Of a DNA stretch of 64,000 nucleotides, positions 33,300-41,782 are shown in pieces. The stretch's first letter is position 1, and each line of letters starts with the position of its first letter. The stretch comes from JBBDXS01 sp040902195 (GTDB taxonomy: Bacteria; Chloroflexota; Dehalococcoidia; DSTF01; RBG-16-68-14). A program made the position numbers and the translations under genes. Below the pieces are notes generated by a model. That model made no database searches and was not told where the DNA came from. It saw only the letters and a list, made by a program, of their open reading frames with translations. The stretch covers positions 124,001 to 188,000 of the forward strand of contig JBBDXS010000002.1 of NCBI GenBank assembly GCA_040902195.1. The letters are read 5' to 3'.

Positions 33300-33833
33300 A
33301 TGACCGCGATACTCGTCACCGGCCGTCCCGGCTCCGGCAAGACCACGCTCGTGCGCGCGGTCATCAAAGCTCTCGAGGCGCCGGCGGGCGGGTTCTTTAC
33401 GCGCGAGCTGCGCGACGTCAGCGGTTCGCGCACAGGCTTCGAGATCGTCACGCTGGACGGCGCGACTGCCACACTCGCATCGATCGACATCGACGGGCCG
33501 CGCGTGGGGCGCTACGGCGTCGACATCGCCGCGCTCGATCGCGTCGGCGTGCCAGCGATCGCGACCGCGATCGAACACGGGCGTATTGTTGTAATCGATG
33601 AGATCGGCAAGATGGAGCTGCTCTCGACGACGTTTCAGCGCGCGGTGATCGAGGCCGTCCGCCTCCATCGCGTCATCTTCGGCAGCATCATACAGGCCGC
33701 GCACCCGTTCGCGGACGAGCTGAAGGCGCAGCCGGACGTGTTCGTACACGAACTGAACGCCGGAAACCGCGAGCAGCTCCGCGGCCTGCTTGAGGCGCAG
33801 CTACTGGGTGCGCTCGGGCGCTTTTCCGTGTAG
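33300..33833 (+). CDS. THEP1-type nucleoside-triphosphatase
   Basis: A 177-residue P-loop NTPase. Walker A is VTGRPGSGKTTLVRAV near residues 5-20; GGFFTRELRD near 30-39 and the Walker B-like VVIDEIGKMELLS near 97-109 are the signature of the NTPase THEP1 family. Members hydrolyse NTPs in vitro; the biological role is unsettled. I start it at ATG 33300, 14 bases after lepB, so the two are probably co-transcribed. Confidence 0.9.
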   Translation: MTAILVTGRPGSGKTTLVRAVIKALEAPAGGFFTRELRDVSGSRTGFEIVTLDGATATLASIDIDGPRVGRYGVDIAALDRVGVPAIATAIEHGRIVVIDEIGKMELLSTTFQRAVIEAVRLHRVIFGSIIQAAHPFADELKAQPDVFVHELNAGNREQLRGLLEAQLLGALGRFSV

Positions 33834-33875
33834 TCACAAGGCGGAAGCCTGGCCCTCGGAACCGGCCGCCGACGT

Positions 33876-34559
33876 CTAGCTTTCCTCGATTGTGACGGAG
33901 TCGATCGTGTCGCCGATGGCGATCTGGTTGACGACGTCCATGCCCGACGTGACCTTTCCGAACGCGGCGTACTGGCCGTCGAGATAGTTTGCGGCCGTCT
34001 TCACGATGAAGAACTGGCTGCCTGCGGAGTTGGGATCGCTGGTACGCGCCATGCCGATGACGCCCTCGTCGAAGACGGCGCCTTCGAATTCGCCCTGGAT
34101 CGTGTAGCCGGGGCCGCCCGAGCCGGTGCCGGTGGGATCGCCGCCCTGGATCACCCAGTCCTCGACGCGATGGAACGTGAGCCCGTCGTAGTAGCCTTTG
34201 CAGGCGAGGAAGACGAGATTGTTTGTCGTGACAACCGGGTCCGTTTCGAGCTCGGCGACGATGTCGCCCTTGCTTGTCTTTATCGTCGCGATGTAGGACT
34301 TCGACGTGTCGATGATCTGTGGCGGCGCGGCCGCGAACTGCTTCTCATCGCTCTTCTGACACTCTTCCGAAAACGATCCCACAGGCGTTATTCCTCCAGT
34401 CGTGGCTTGCGGCGTCTCGCCGCCGGGTTCCGTAGCGCTCGGTGTGTTGTCTCCATACTGGTCCGAAGAGCTGCCGTCCTTTTTATCGTCGGTGCAGGCG
34501 CCAAGCACAAGTGCGAAGGCGAGCAGCAGTGCGGCTAGGGAAGCGAATCGTGTGAACAA
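33876..34559 (-). CDS. cyclophilin-type peptidyl-prolyl isomerase, lipoprotein
   Basis: A 227-residue secreted cyclophilin with signal peptide and lipobox LGAC (about residues 18-21), a Ser/Thr-rich linker, then the isomerase domain (about 85-225). FHRVEDWVIQGGDPTGTGSG and ARTSDPNSAGSQFFIVK are catalytic-core motifs, and YAAFGKVTSGMDVVNQIA follows. It should assist folding of exported proteins. It is 10 bases downstream of the NorQ-like ATPase gene. Confidence 0.92.
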   Translation of the reverse strand: MFTRFASLAALLLAFALVLGACTDDKKDGSSSDQYGDNTPSATEPGGETPQATTGGITPVGSFSEECQKSDEKQFAAAPPQIIDTSKSYIATIKTSKGDIVAELETDPVVTTNNLVFLACKGYYDGLTFHRVEDWVIQGGDPTGTGSGGPGYTIQGEFEGAVFDEGVIGMARTSDPNSAGSQFFIVKTAANYLDGQYAAFGKVTSGMDVVNQIAIGDTIDSVTIEES

Positions 34560-34569
34560 TGGTTGACTC

Positions 34570-35475
34570 CTATTCGAAGATCGCGCTGGTGACTTCTTCG
34601 ATGCTGCGTTGCATATCGACGTCGTCCGTCAGCGCCCAGACGACGGCGACCTGGCAGGCGCGCCTGGCCTCGATGCCTTGCGCGACGAGACGGCCGGCGT
34701 AGATGAGCAATCGCGTGCTGACGCCCTCGCTCAGGCCGTGCTCCTTGAGGTTGCGGACCTTCTCACCCAGCTTGGCGAGATCGTCGGCGACGCGTTCGTC
34801 AACACCGGCCTCGTGCTGGATGATGCGCGCCTCGACCTCGCGCGGCGGGTGGCCGAACTCGATCGAGATGAAGCGCTGGCGCGTGCTGTGCTTGAGGTCC
34901 TTGAGGGCGCTCTGGTAGCCCGGGTTGTACGAGATGACGAGCAGGAAGTTGTCGGCCGCCTCGAGAACCTGGCCGCGCTTCTCGATCGGCAGCAGGCGGC
35001 GGTGGTCCGTAAGCGGGTGGATGAGCACCGTCGTGTCTTTGCGCGCCTCGACGACCTCGTCCAGGTAGCAGATGGCGCCGGCCTTTACCGCGCGCGTGAG
35101 GGGGCCATCGATCCAGCGCGTGGACTCGCCTTCGAGGAGGTAGCGGCCGACGAGGTCGGACGCGGTGAGGTCTTCGTGGCAGGCGACGGTGACGAGCGGC
35201 AGCGCGTGATCGTCTTCGTCGCTCTCGCCTTGCTTGCCGGTGGCGTCCTTGATGATCGTGAGCGGGCGGCCGAGCTTCCAGGCCATGAACTCGACGAAGC
35301 GGGTCTTGCCGCAGCCTGTCGGGCCCTTGAGGAGCACCGGGATCTTTTGGGCGAAGGCCGCCTCGAAGAGCTCCACCTCGTCCGCGATCGGGACGTAGTA
35401 CGGCTCGCGGACCGGGTGGTACTCCTCGATCGCGTACTGGCGGAACGTGTCGTCGGCCTGCTTCGCGACGGTCAT
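34570..35475 (-). CDS. CbbQ/NirQ/NorQ-type MoxR AAA+ ATPase
   Basis: A 301-residue MoxR-family ATPase. Walker A is LLKGPTGCGKTRFVEF near residues 37-52; SDLVGRYLLEGESTRWIDGP near 108-127 and ICYLDEVVEARKDT (Walker B) near 138-151 follow; ISYNPGYQSALKDLKHSTRQ is the NorQ/CbbQ sensor-1 segment. Such ATPases activate a metalloenzyme with a VWA partner (NorD/CbbO). The likely partner in this window is the 1075-residue protein at 48540, not the neighbour. It overlaps coaE by 4 bases. Confidence 0.92.
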   Translation of the reverse strand: MTVAKQADDTFRQYAIEEYHPVREPYYVPIADEVELFEAAFAQKIPVLLKGPTGCGKTRFVEFMAWKLGRPLTIIKDATGKQGESDEDDHALPLVTVACHEDLTASDLVGRYLLEGESTRWIDGPLTRAVKAGAICYLDEVVEARKDTTVLIHPLTDHRRLLPIEKRGQVLEAADNFLLVISYNPGYQSALKDLKHSTRQRFISIEFGHPPREVEARIIQHEAGVDERVADDLAKLGEKVRNLKEHGLSEGVSTRLLIYAGRLVAQGIEARRACQVAVVWALTDDVDMQRSIEEVTSAIFE

Positions 35476-36071
35476 ACGCGCGTCTCGATCTTGGACCAGG
35501 CGTCATCGAGGGCTCGTTGGAGGTCCTCGAGCGAACCGTTGTTCTCGATCACGAGCGTCGCGTAGGGGCGACGCTTTTCGTTCGTGAGCTGCGATTGGAT
35601 GCGCGCCTGCGCCTGCTCCACGGAGAGGCCGTTGCGCTCGATCAGCCGCTTGCGGGCAACGTCGGGCGAGACCTCCACGATCCACACCTCGTCGACGAGG
35701 TCGAGCCACTCCGCCTCGATCAGGACCGCGGCCTCGAGCACAACGACCGCGGCGCCCTCCTGGTGGAGCTTCTCGATGCGCTCCGCGCCGAGGCGGCGGA
35801 TGGCGGGCCAGACGATCTGCTCCAGCTTGTGCCGGGCCTCGGGGTCGCCGAAGACCTTCGAGCCGAGCACCTTGCGGTCGATCTCGCCGTCGGGCCCGAC
35901 GATGTCCTCGCCGAAGGCCTCGATCAGGGCGCGATACGTCTCGGTGCCCTTGCGGTACGACTCGTGGCCGAGCTTGTCGGCGTCGATCACGACGGCGCCC
36001 CGCTCAGCGAGCTGCCGGGAGACGAGCGACTTGCCGCTAGCGATGCCTCCGGTGAGTCCAATGACGCGCAT
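35472..36071 (-). CDS. coaE: dephospho-CoA kinase
   Basis: A 199-residue kinase for the last step of CoA synthesis. MRVIGLTGGIASGKSLVSRQ holds the P-loop; AVVIDADKLGHESYR near 28-42 and VVVLEAAVLIEAEWLDLVDE near 108-127 are CoA- and Mg-binding motifs; RNGLSVEQAQARIQSQL forms the lid. The start overlaps nothing upstream; its end overlaps the ATPase start by 4 bases, giving a coaE-ATPase-cyclophilin operon. Confidence 0.95.
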   Translation of the reverse strand: MRVIGLTGGIASGKSLVSRQLAERGAVVIDADKLGHESYRKGTETYRALIEAFGEDIVGPDGEIDRKVLGSKVFGDPEARHKLEQIVWPAIRRLGAERIEKLHQEGAAVVVLEAAVLIEAEWLDLVDEVWIVEVSPDVARKRLIERNGLSVEQAQARIQSQLTNEKRRPYATLVIENNGSLEDLQRALDDAWSKIETRV

Positions 36072-36126
36072 GGCGGTTCATTCTAGCGGAGCAGGCAGCT
36101 TTCAGCTATCAGCGGTCAGCCTTGAG

Positions 36127-36474
36127 CTACGAGTCTCGAAAGCGATCTCGATCGGAGCCGTTCGTTTCTCCAGGACCGTCATCCTTAGGGCGGCGTCGAG
36201 ACGAGAAGATGCCACCGAGTACTCCTCGGCGGAGGAAGAACGGGACGATGAAGAGCGGGAGGAAGATGAACCCCGGCAGGAAGCGCGAGAGGAAGAACGC
36301 GGCGACGAGAGGCAGCAGAAACAACACCCACGGGCTCGGATAGAAGCGCCAGCTTCCGAAGGCCGCGCCTGCTCCCTGCCCGCCGGCGGCGCGTCGCGCG
36401 AGGAGCGCGCCTCCCGCGATCAGCGCGAGCATGGCGAGCCCGGCGGCGATCGATATCGTGAGCGCGATGAGCAT
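36127..36474 (-). CDS. small hydrophobic membrane protein
   Basis: A 115-residue protein, started at ATG 36474 so that it begins with membrane helix 1 (about 1-25). Helix pairs at about 45-62 and 65-82 follow (PWVLFLLPLVAAFFLSRFLP), and a charged tail ends RDRFRDS. An earlier ATG would add residues encoded by a dispersed intergenic repeat. No family recognised. Its 3' end merges with another repeat-like stretch (36090-36126). Confidence 0.55.
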   Translation of the reverse strand: MLIALTISIAAGLAMLALIAGGALLARRAAGGQGAGAAFGSWRFYPSPWVLFLLPLVAAFFLSRFLPGFIFLPLFIVPFFLRRGVLGGIFSSRRRPKDDGPGETNGSDRDRFRDS

Positions 36475-36510
36475 GGCTACAGGATAGCACTGCGATGCAA
36501 AGGGCTTGAT

Positions 36511-36540
36511 GTTCGAAGTTTGAAGCTCGAAGTTCGATGT
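36511..36540. repeat. GTTCGAAGTTTGAAGC-type simple repeat
   Basis: A run of short near-repeats of the form TTCGAAG / TTTGAAG / CTCGAAG. Similar strings are found at about 39700-39717, 41071-41092 and 54589-54620. They lie between genes or at gene ends and look like a low-complexity dispersed element. Confidence 0.55.
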
Positions 36541-36603
36541 CGACGCGGGCGAGGCGTGTAAAATGGGCACGACGCGGGGGAGCTAGCGGAAGGAGTCCTT
36601 TCG

Positions 36604-37248
36604 ATGACGAGAACGCTACAGGCTGCTCTGGCTCTGGCACTCGTGATCGCGTTTGCGCTTGAGTCCGGGCGCGCCGCGGCGGCGCCGGACACGATCTACA
36701 TCGCGCCGACCGTCGGGTTCGTCGGCGCGAACGCGACTGCGCAACTGCAGGTCAGCGAGATCTCCGACGCGGGCCTGGGAGCGTGGACGGTGGATGTCAC
36801 GCACAACCCGGAGGTCGTGGAGCTCGCGTCCTGTACCGGGCAGAGCGGCTCGTTGTGCGGCAAGGAGTTCGGGCCGGAGACGACGCGCATCACCGGCGCG
36901 AGCGAGGACGGCATCTCCCTTGGCGCGGACCTGGCGACGCTGACGTATCGCTGCCTGCAGCAGGGCTCGAGTCCGCTGACGATCGATGTCGTCGTCTTCG
37001 CGACGGCGGACGGCGGCAAGGTCGAGCCGCTGGAGGTGCTGAACGGCAGCATTTACTGCACAAACGGCGATCCGCCGCCGGATGGCACTGCGCCGCCAGC
37101 GCCCACAGCTACCACGCCGCCATCGCTCCCGCCCACGGGCGCCGGCCCAACCGATGACTGGGGCTTACTGCAATGGGCGCTGGCGGCGCTGACCGCGACG
37201 GGCGCGTCGTTGGTGGCGCTGGCGGTGCTACGAAAGGACCGCGTGTGA
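36604..37248 (+). CDS. secreted cohesin-like protein with LPPTG sorting-type C-terminus
   Basis: A 214-residue exported protein. The signal peptide covers about 1-26 (AAAA end). Residues 28-150 form a cohesin-like beta domain (TIYIAPTVGFVGANATAQLQ, LGAWTVDVTHNPEVVELASC, LATLTYRCLQ). A Pro/Thr linker leads to LPPTGAGP near 178-185, a hydrophobic segment (about 190-208) and a basic tail RKDRV, the layout of a sortase signal. No sortase gene is in the window, so it may simply be a membrane anchor. Cohesins bind dockerins; a dockerin-like protein is encoded at 46278. Confidence 0.75.
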   Translation: MTRTLQAALALALVIAFALESGRAAAAPDTIYIAPTVGFVGANATAQLQVSEISDAGLGAWTVDVTHNPEVVELASCTGQSGSLCGKEFGPETTRITGASEDGISLGADLATLTYRCLQQGSSPLTIDVVVFATADGGKVEPLEVLNGSIYCTNGDPPPDGTAPPAPTATTPPSLPPTGAGPTDDWGLLQWALAALTATGASLVALAVLRKDRV

Positions 37249-38033
37249 CGCAGAGCATCAGCTTCGACCGGGCCGCGGACTATTACGATGACACGCGCGC
37301 CCTGCCGGACAACATCGCGCAGAAGCAGGCCGATACGCTCGTAGCCGAGATCGAACGCGCGGGCGCGGCGCGCGTGCTGGAAGTTGGCATCGGCACCGGG
37401 CGCATCGCGCGGCCGCTGGCGGCGCGCGGCGTGCGCGTGTCGGGCATCGACATCTCGACACGGATGATGGCGCGGCTACGCGAGCAGGTCGAGCCGCCGT
37501 TTGCGCCAATCGACCTCCTGCTGGGAGACGCCACGCGGTTGCCGGTCACAACGGCGTCCGTTCGCGCGGTACTCGTCGTGCACGTATTGCACCTCGTGTC
37601 GTCCTGGCAGGATAGCGTCGCCGAGATCGCGCGCGTGCTCGAGCCGGGCGGCATCCTGCTGCGAGCGCGAGAGGAGTACCCCGACCCGAACCCCTGGCGC
37701 GAGACCTACGCAAAGTGGATCGAGCTGGAGCGCGCGCGGGGGTTCCAGCGCAGGCCGCGCCCGAGCGACGAAGGGATCGCGGAACGGCTGCGCGCGCTTG
37801 GCGCGTCGTTGCGAACGGAGGTCTATGCGCAGGACGAAGCGCGCTGGACGCCGGCCGAGAACATCGAGAGCACACGCAAGCGCATCGATTCCTGGACGTG
37901 GCAGTTCCCGGACGACCTCTTCGCGGAGCTGCTGGCCGAGTTCGAACCGTGGGTGAAGGAGCGCTTCAGCGACATGGACAAGGAGTACGTGCAACCGAGA
38001 TCGTTCGAGATCGACGTCTGGACGTTTCCGTGA
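37245..38033 (+). CDS. class I SAM-dependent methyltransferase
   Basis: A 262-residue methyltransferase starting at GTG 37245, overlapping the upstream stop by 4 bases. FDRAADYYDDTRALPDNIAQ opens it as in UbiE/Methyltransf_11-type proteins; motif I is RVLEVGIGTGRIARPLAARG near 44-63, post-I VSGIDISTRMMARL, and motif III LEPGGILLRAREEYPD. The substrate is unknown. Its stop overlaps the next start. Confidence 0.87.
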   Translation: MTQSISFDRAADYYDDTRALPDNIAQKQADTLVAEIERAGAARVLEVGIGTGRIARPLAARGVRVSGIDISTRMMARLREQVEPPFAPIDLLLGDATRLPVTTASVRAVLVVHVLHLVSSWQDSVAEIARVLEPGGILLRAREEYPDPNPWRETYAKWIELERARGFQRRPRPSDEGIAERLRALGASLRTEVYAQDEARWTPAENIESTRKRIDSWTWQFPDDLFAELLAEFEPWVKERFSDMDKEYVQPRSFEIDVWTFP

Positions 38034-38425
38034 GCGCGCTCGAAGACGCCGCGGGCGAATCGTTCTGCTACGTGACGACGGAAGGGCGCGTGACGGACAA
38101 GCCGCACACGGTCGAGATCTGGTTCGCGCTTGCGGGGCGTACGCTGTACATCCTCTCGGGTGGGCGCGAGCGGTCGGACTGGGTGAAGAACGGTATGAAG
38201 CAGCCCGGCGTCTCGGTGCGGCTGGCGGACGTGCAGTACAAGGGGCGGATGCGCATCGTCGAGGCGGAGGAGGAGGACGCGCTGGCGCGACGGCTGCTGC
38301 TGGAGAAGTACGCGCCGGGCGACAGCGGCAGCCTGTCGGACTGGGGGAAGACGGCGCTGCCCGTCGCAATCGATATCGAGCCCTCGCCCCCGGCCCCTCT
38401 CCCGCACGCGGGAGAGGGGAGCTAG
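38030..38425 (+). CDS. split-barrel FMN/F420-binding family protein with repeat-derived tail
   Basis: A 131-residue protein starting at GTG 38030. Residues 1-115 resemble small PPOX/Ddn-type split-barrel oxidoreductases (TEGRVTDKPHTVEIWFALAG, LYILSGGRERSDWVKNGMKQ, GVSVRLADVQYKGRMRIVEA). The final residues, PSPPAPLPHAGEGS, are encoded by a copy of the CCCCTCTCCC palindrome, which overwrote or extended the original 3' end. Cofactor and substrate are unknown. Confidence 0.75.
   Translation: MSALEDAAGESFCYVTTEGRVTDKPHTVEIWFALAGRTLYILSGGRERSDWVKNGMKQPGVSVRLADVQYKGRMRIVEAEEEDALARRLLLEKYAPGDSGSLSDWGKTALPVAIDIEPSPPAPLPHAGEGS
38394..38419. repeat. CCCCTCTCCC palindrome inside a coding 3' end
   Basis: CCCCTCTCCC (38394-38403) pairs with GGGAGAGGGG (38410-38419). 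With flanks, the reverse complement matches the element at 45856-45900 nearly base for base, including CGCTAGCT and CCGGGG. It encodes the tail of the gene ending at 38425. Confidence 0.8.
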
Positions 38426-38488
38426 CGATGAAGCCATGATGAGAGCCGGCCACCCGTTGAGGAAAGGCGGCCGCTGCCGCGCGGGCAA

Positions 38489-39688
38489 ATGAACGACATT
38501 GATCGTGTGCAGAGCTGGTTCGAGAGCGGGACGCTGCTGCGCGCGGACGCCGGCGTTGCGAACACGGTCGATCTGGCGCGCGCGCTGGCGTCGATCGCGG
38601 GCGGGGACGTCGAGCTGGCGGCGGGCGCAACGAACGTGCGGGACGCGATCGGCGAGACGGAGCATCTCGTCTTCGTGCTCATCGACGGCCTCGGGATGAA
38701 CCTCATCGAGTCGCTGCCGGCGGGCTCGTTCCTGCGCGACCACGTCGCCATCGAGTTGCGCGCGGTGTTTCCGGCGACGACGGCGGCGGCGCTGACGTCG
38801 CTCGCGACGGGACTGTGGCCCGCGCAACACGCTGTGCCCGCGTGGTGGACGTACCTGCCGCAGTACAAGCTCACGACGACGATTCTGCCGTTCAACGAGC
38901 GCTTCAGCGAACGGCCGCTCGCGGAGTTTGGCGTGCGCAGCGAAGACGTCTTTTGCACGCCTGCGATGATGGCGTCGTTCCGGCGTGACACGTTGTCGTT
39001 CATGCCGCGGCAGCTCGCAGGCAGCGTGTACACGCGCTACGTCTCCGGTGGGACGCCGATCTCGGGCTACACTGCGCTTCGCGACGCTATCGACGGCGCG
39101 ATCGCGCGCGTCGAACGCGCGGCGAGCGCCACGTATACGTACATCTATTATCCGGCCGTCGATACGCTGGAGCACATCCACGGCCCGGCGTCGGACCACG
39201 TCCGCAACGAACTGGACCGCGTCGAATCGGAGCTGGCGCGGCTCGCGCGAGCGATCGCGGGACGGGGACGCGTCGCCGTGAGCGCCGACCACGGTGTGCT
39301 CGCGGTGGCACAGAAGCACAAGTACGTCATCGAAGCGGACGACCCGTTGCTTGAGCCGCTCGTGGCGCCGCCGTACGGCGAGCCGCGCGTGCCGTTCTTT
39401 CGCGTGCGCGACGGCGCGAGCGATGCGTTCACGTCGCGCTTCCGCGAACGGTACGGCGAGGAGTTCGCGCTGCTGTCGATCGACGAGGCGGACGAGCTAC
39501 GGCTGTTCGGGCCGGAACCGCTGTCGACGGCGACGCGCGGCCGGATTGGCGATTACATCGCGGTGCCGGAAGCGGCTCGAGTGCTGGTACACAGTTCGGT
39601 GCGGGACAAGCACGGGCCGGGGCTGATGCGTGGCTTTCACGGAGGGATGCTGCGCGAGGAGATGCGGATACCTCTCGTGGTGGCGTGA
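38489..39688 (+). CDS. alkaline-phosphatase-superfamily phosphodiesterase
   Basis: A 399-residue type I phosphodiesterase/nucleotide pyrophosphatase-like protein. HLVFVLIDGLGMNLIESLP near residues 54-72 gives the first metal Asp; AVFPATTAAALTSLATGLWP near 93-112 holds the Thr nucleophile; YYPAVDTLEHIHGP near 215-228 and VSADHGVLAVAQKH near 264-277 give the other metal ligands. No signal peptide is seen, so it may act in the cytoplasm. The substrate is unknown. Confidence 0.88.
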   Translation: MNDIDRVQSWFESGTLLRADAGVANTVDLARALASIAGGDVELAAGATNVRDAIGETEHLVFVLIDGLGMNLIESLPAGSFLRDHVAIELRAVFPATTAAALTSLATGLWPAQHAVPAWWTYLPQYKLTTTILPFNERFSERPLAEFGVRSEDVFCTPAMMASFRRDTLSFMPRQLAGSVYTRYVSGGTPISGYTALRDAIDGAIARVERAASATYTYIYYPAVDTLEHIHGPASDHVRNELDRVESELARLARAIAGRGRVAVSADHGVLAVAQKHKYVIEADDPLLEPLVAPPYGEPRVPFFRVRDGASDAFTSRFRERYGEEFALLSIDEADELRLFGPEPLSTATRGRIGDYIAVPEAARVLVHSSVRDKHGPGLMRGFHGGMLREEMRIPLVVA

Positions 39689-39735
39689 GACGAAGTAGCT
39701 CGAAGCTCGAACCTCGACGACAAGAGAAACGAAGC

Positions 39736-39759
39736 GGGAGGCCTAAAGGCCTCCCCTAC
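39736..39759. repeat. TAGGGG-family palindrome
   Basis: GGGAGGCCT and AGGCCTCCC around AA, followed by CCTAC. It is almost identical to the copy at 3186-3210 and lies between the convergent genes ending at 39688 and 39783. Confidence 0.75.
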
Positions 39760-39782
39760 ACGTCATCGACATCTGGCTACTG

Positions 39783-40913
39783 CTACGCCCGCATGTCCTC
39801 GGGATCGATGCCGTTGGCGGCGCACCACTCGCGGTACGCGACGGGCGAGACTTCGGAGGGCTTGATCTCGCTCCGGCCGCCCCAGAAAACATTCGTATAG
39901 CTCACGGGGATGTCGATAGACGCTAGGTGTGCGTCGATCGCGGCCTTGTGGTCGAGCAGGAGCTGCTTGTCGGTGCCGTGCGCGACGCCCATGACGTTGA
40001 CGTTGTTGAACTCCGCACCGGCCTCACGCCAGTAGCAATGCGTGAGGATGTGGTGGCGTCCCACCTCGCGGCCGGCTTCGATCTCGCGGCCGGCGGGGAC
40101 GGCCCAGTGGAAGAGCGCGTTGTAGCGCGTCACGCTCTGCCCGCCGGCGACGGGCTTCACGTGCTCCAGGAACGTCGAGAAACGGCCGATGATCCGCCGC
40201 TCCTCGAACGACGCGGCGGTCTCCAGGAACTCATCGAGCGGGACGCCGGCCTCGGCCGCGCGCGCGCTCCAGATGTCCTCGACGATCTCGTCCGGCGCGA
40301 ACTCGCGTTTGAGCGCGGTAAGCACGCGCCATTCCTCGTCCGAGAGCTCGACGACGTTGACGTCCGTCACGTCAGCGAGCTCGTCTGACTTGCTGCCCGG
40401 CTCCATGCCGCGACGCCGCACATGGCCGACGCCGAGCGCGAACAGGCGCTTCGCGGGCATGAGACGGAACCGCTCCGCGCCGGTCTGTTGCGCGAGGAAA
40501 CCGCAGTGCTTCTCGATTGAGTAGCCGGACGGCACTTTGAGTGTCGTCCAGAGCTTGTAGGCGGAGCCGGGCGTGACGGCCTCCGTCGTGCGGATGACGA
40601 CATGGCCGGAGAACGGGTCCCGCTGGAACATGAAGTCGAACGCGGCCGCGAGCTTGTCTTGCGGCACCTGCCAGGCGACGAGCGCGCCCTGCGCGAGGTT
40701 CGTCGACAGCAGGGTCTGGCGCACGCGGCGGATCGTGCCGGCGCGCAACATCTCGCGGATGCGCGCGATGACGACCGGCAGCTCGATGCCGGAGCGGCGC
40801 GCGATCTCACCGAGCGGGTCGCGCTGGAAGCCGACGAGCCGGTCTTCGGAGACGGCGAGGATCGCCGCGTTGACCGGGTCGTCGATGCGCGCCGGGACGG
40901 TGTCCGTGGTCAT
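39783..40913 (-). CDS. double AhbA/AhbB-like (siroheme decarboxylase/Lrp-AsnC-fold) protein
   Basis: A 376-residue protein with two halves, each an AsnC-like winged helix plus a ferredoxin-like domain. The C-terminal half reads RYNALFHWAVPAGREIEAG and HILTHCYWREAGAEF then NVMGVAHGTDKQ, close in pattern to siroheme decarboxylases AhbA/AhbB and NirDLGH (HCYxR and the following aromatic-rich turn). The N-terminal half has GALVAWQVPQDKLAAAF but a weaker motif. In the family two chains act together on siroheme, so a fused chain is sensible. It may decarboxylate siroheme or regulate through haem; unproven. Confidence 0.65.
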   Translation of the reverse strand: MTTDTVPARIDDPVNAAILAVSEDRLVGFQRDPLGEIARRSGIELPVVIARIREMLRAGTIRRVRQTLLSTNLAQGALVAWQVPQDKLAAAFDFMFQRDPFSGHVVIRTTEAVTPGSAYKLWTTLKVPSGYSIEKHCGFLAQQTGAERFRLMPAKRLFALGVGHVRRRGMEPGSKSDELADVTDVNVVELSDEEWRVLTALKREFAPDEIVEDIWSARAAEAGVPLDEFLETAASFEERRIIGRFSTFLEHVKPVAGGQSVTRYNALFHWAVPAGREIEAGREVGRHHILTHCYWREAGAEFNNVNVMGVAHGTDKQLLLDHKAAIDAHLASIDIPVSYTNVFWGGRSEIKPSEVSPVAYREWCAANGIDPEDMRA

Positions 40914-41164
40914 GTCCCCTTCGTAACTCCTCTTGCCCTCCGGGAGATGCCTTTTTTTGCGGGCCAGCCTTCAGGCTGACAGGCTATCTCCTACGGCGAC
41001 TCTTCGAAAAGCCGGTCCCACGTGACTCTTGAGAGCCACCGCAAACATCATAGCAAGGCGGAGGGCTGGAGGCTTGAAGTTCGACGTTCGATGCAGGAGT
41101 AGGATAATCACAGCGGCCAGCTGCGCTCGCGAGGGCGGCCAGATGGCCGTCCCTACAAGCAGCG
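40914..41164. repeat. repeat-rich intergenic region
   Basis: No gene is seen in these 251 bases. They include GC dyad GCCAGCCTTCAGGCT near 40962, the dispersed 16-mer GCGACTCTTCGAAAAG at 40996-41011, a TTGAAGTTCGACGTTCGATG string at 41073-41092, and a TAGGGG-type palindrome at 41133-41156 (GGGCGGCC agat GGCCGTCCC TAC). Four repeat families thus occur in one gap. Confidence 0.65.
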
Positions 41165-41659
41165 TTACGCTGCGCGGGCGTCGTCGCCGAGGCGGCGGAT
41201 GGAGGCCTGGATCAGGCCGTCGGCATCGACGGCGTCGCGCGGGAACGCGGCGACGCCCGCCTGCCAGCGGCCGGCTGAATGCACGCGCACCTGCAGGTCA
41301 CCCTTGATGCGGAACGCGACGGTCGAGGCGGCCTCGTACTGCGCGTCGAGCAGGAGCGCGGCGAAGCGGTACTCATCGATGCGCGCGAGGATGTCGTACG
41401 TGCGCAGACTCTCCATGATGAAGTCAGCGGCCTGCTTGAGCAGGTCGTCGGACGGGCGCTCGCCGGGCAGCAGTTTGAGATGCCAGCAGGCGAGCGAGAA
41501 GATGCCGTTCGTCCGCGCGGCGCGCGCCAGCTCTTCTCGCAGCCGCATCTCGAGGTACCAGAGCGGAAAGATGCCGAGTTCGTCGCGCAGGACCGCCGCG
41601 CCCTCGGGAAGCGAGGGCGTGTCCTGGGACTCCTGGTCCCGGTCACGGCGCTTAAACAT
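41165..41659 (-). CDS. degenerate GGDEF-domain protein
   Basis: A 164-residue protein whose core follows a diguanylate cyclase fold: FPLWYLEMRLREELARAART near 31-50, LKQAADFIMESLRTYDILAR near 74-93, and then IDEYRFAALLL where active enzymes have the GGDEF loop. The Gly-Gly is lost, so it should not make cyclic di-GMP. The final WQAGVAAFPRDAVDADGLIQ fits the last strands and helix. A sensory or scaffold role is possible. It is a single gene flanked by divergent and repeat regions. Confidence 0.75.
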   Translation of the reverse strand: MFKRRDRDQESQDTPSLPEGAAVLRDELGIFPLWYLEMRLREELARAARTNGIFSLACWHLKLLPGERPSDDLLKQAADFIMESLRTYDILARIDEYRFAALLLDAQYEAASTVAFRIKGDLQVRVHSAGRWQAGVAAFPRDAVDADGLIQASIRRLGDDARAA

Positions 41660-41782
41660 ACAGTGCTCCTACTAGGACTATAAGCCTTTCCCTGCAGGTG
41701 AACGATAGGGGTTTCGCCTATCTTGGCCTTCAACGAGCTTCCTGTCGTGTAGAATGGACGTTGCCGAAGGCACATCTTCGCT

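Noticed and set aside
41165..41659. Active diguanylate cyclase
   Set aside because: The GGDEF loop is replaced by RIDEY, so the catalytic glycines are missing.
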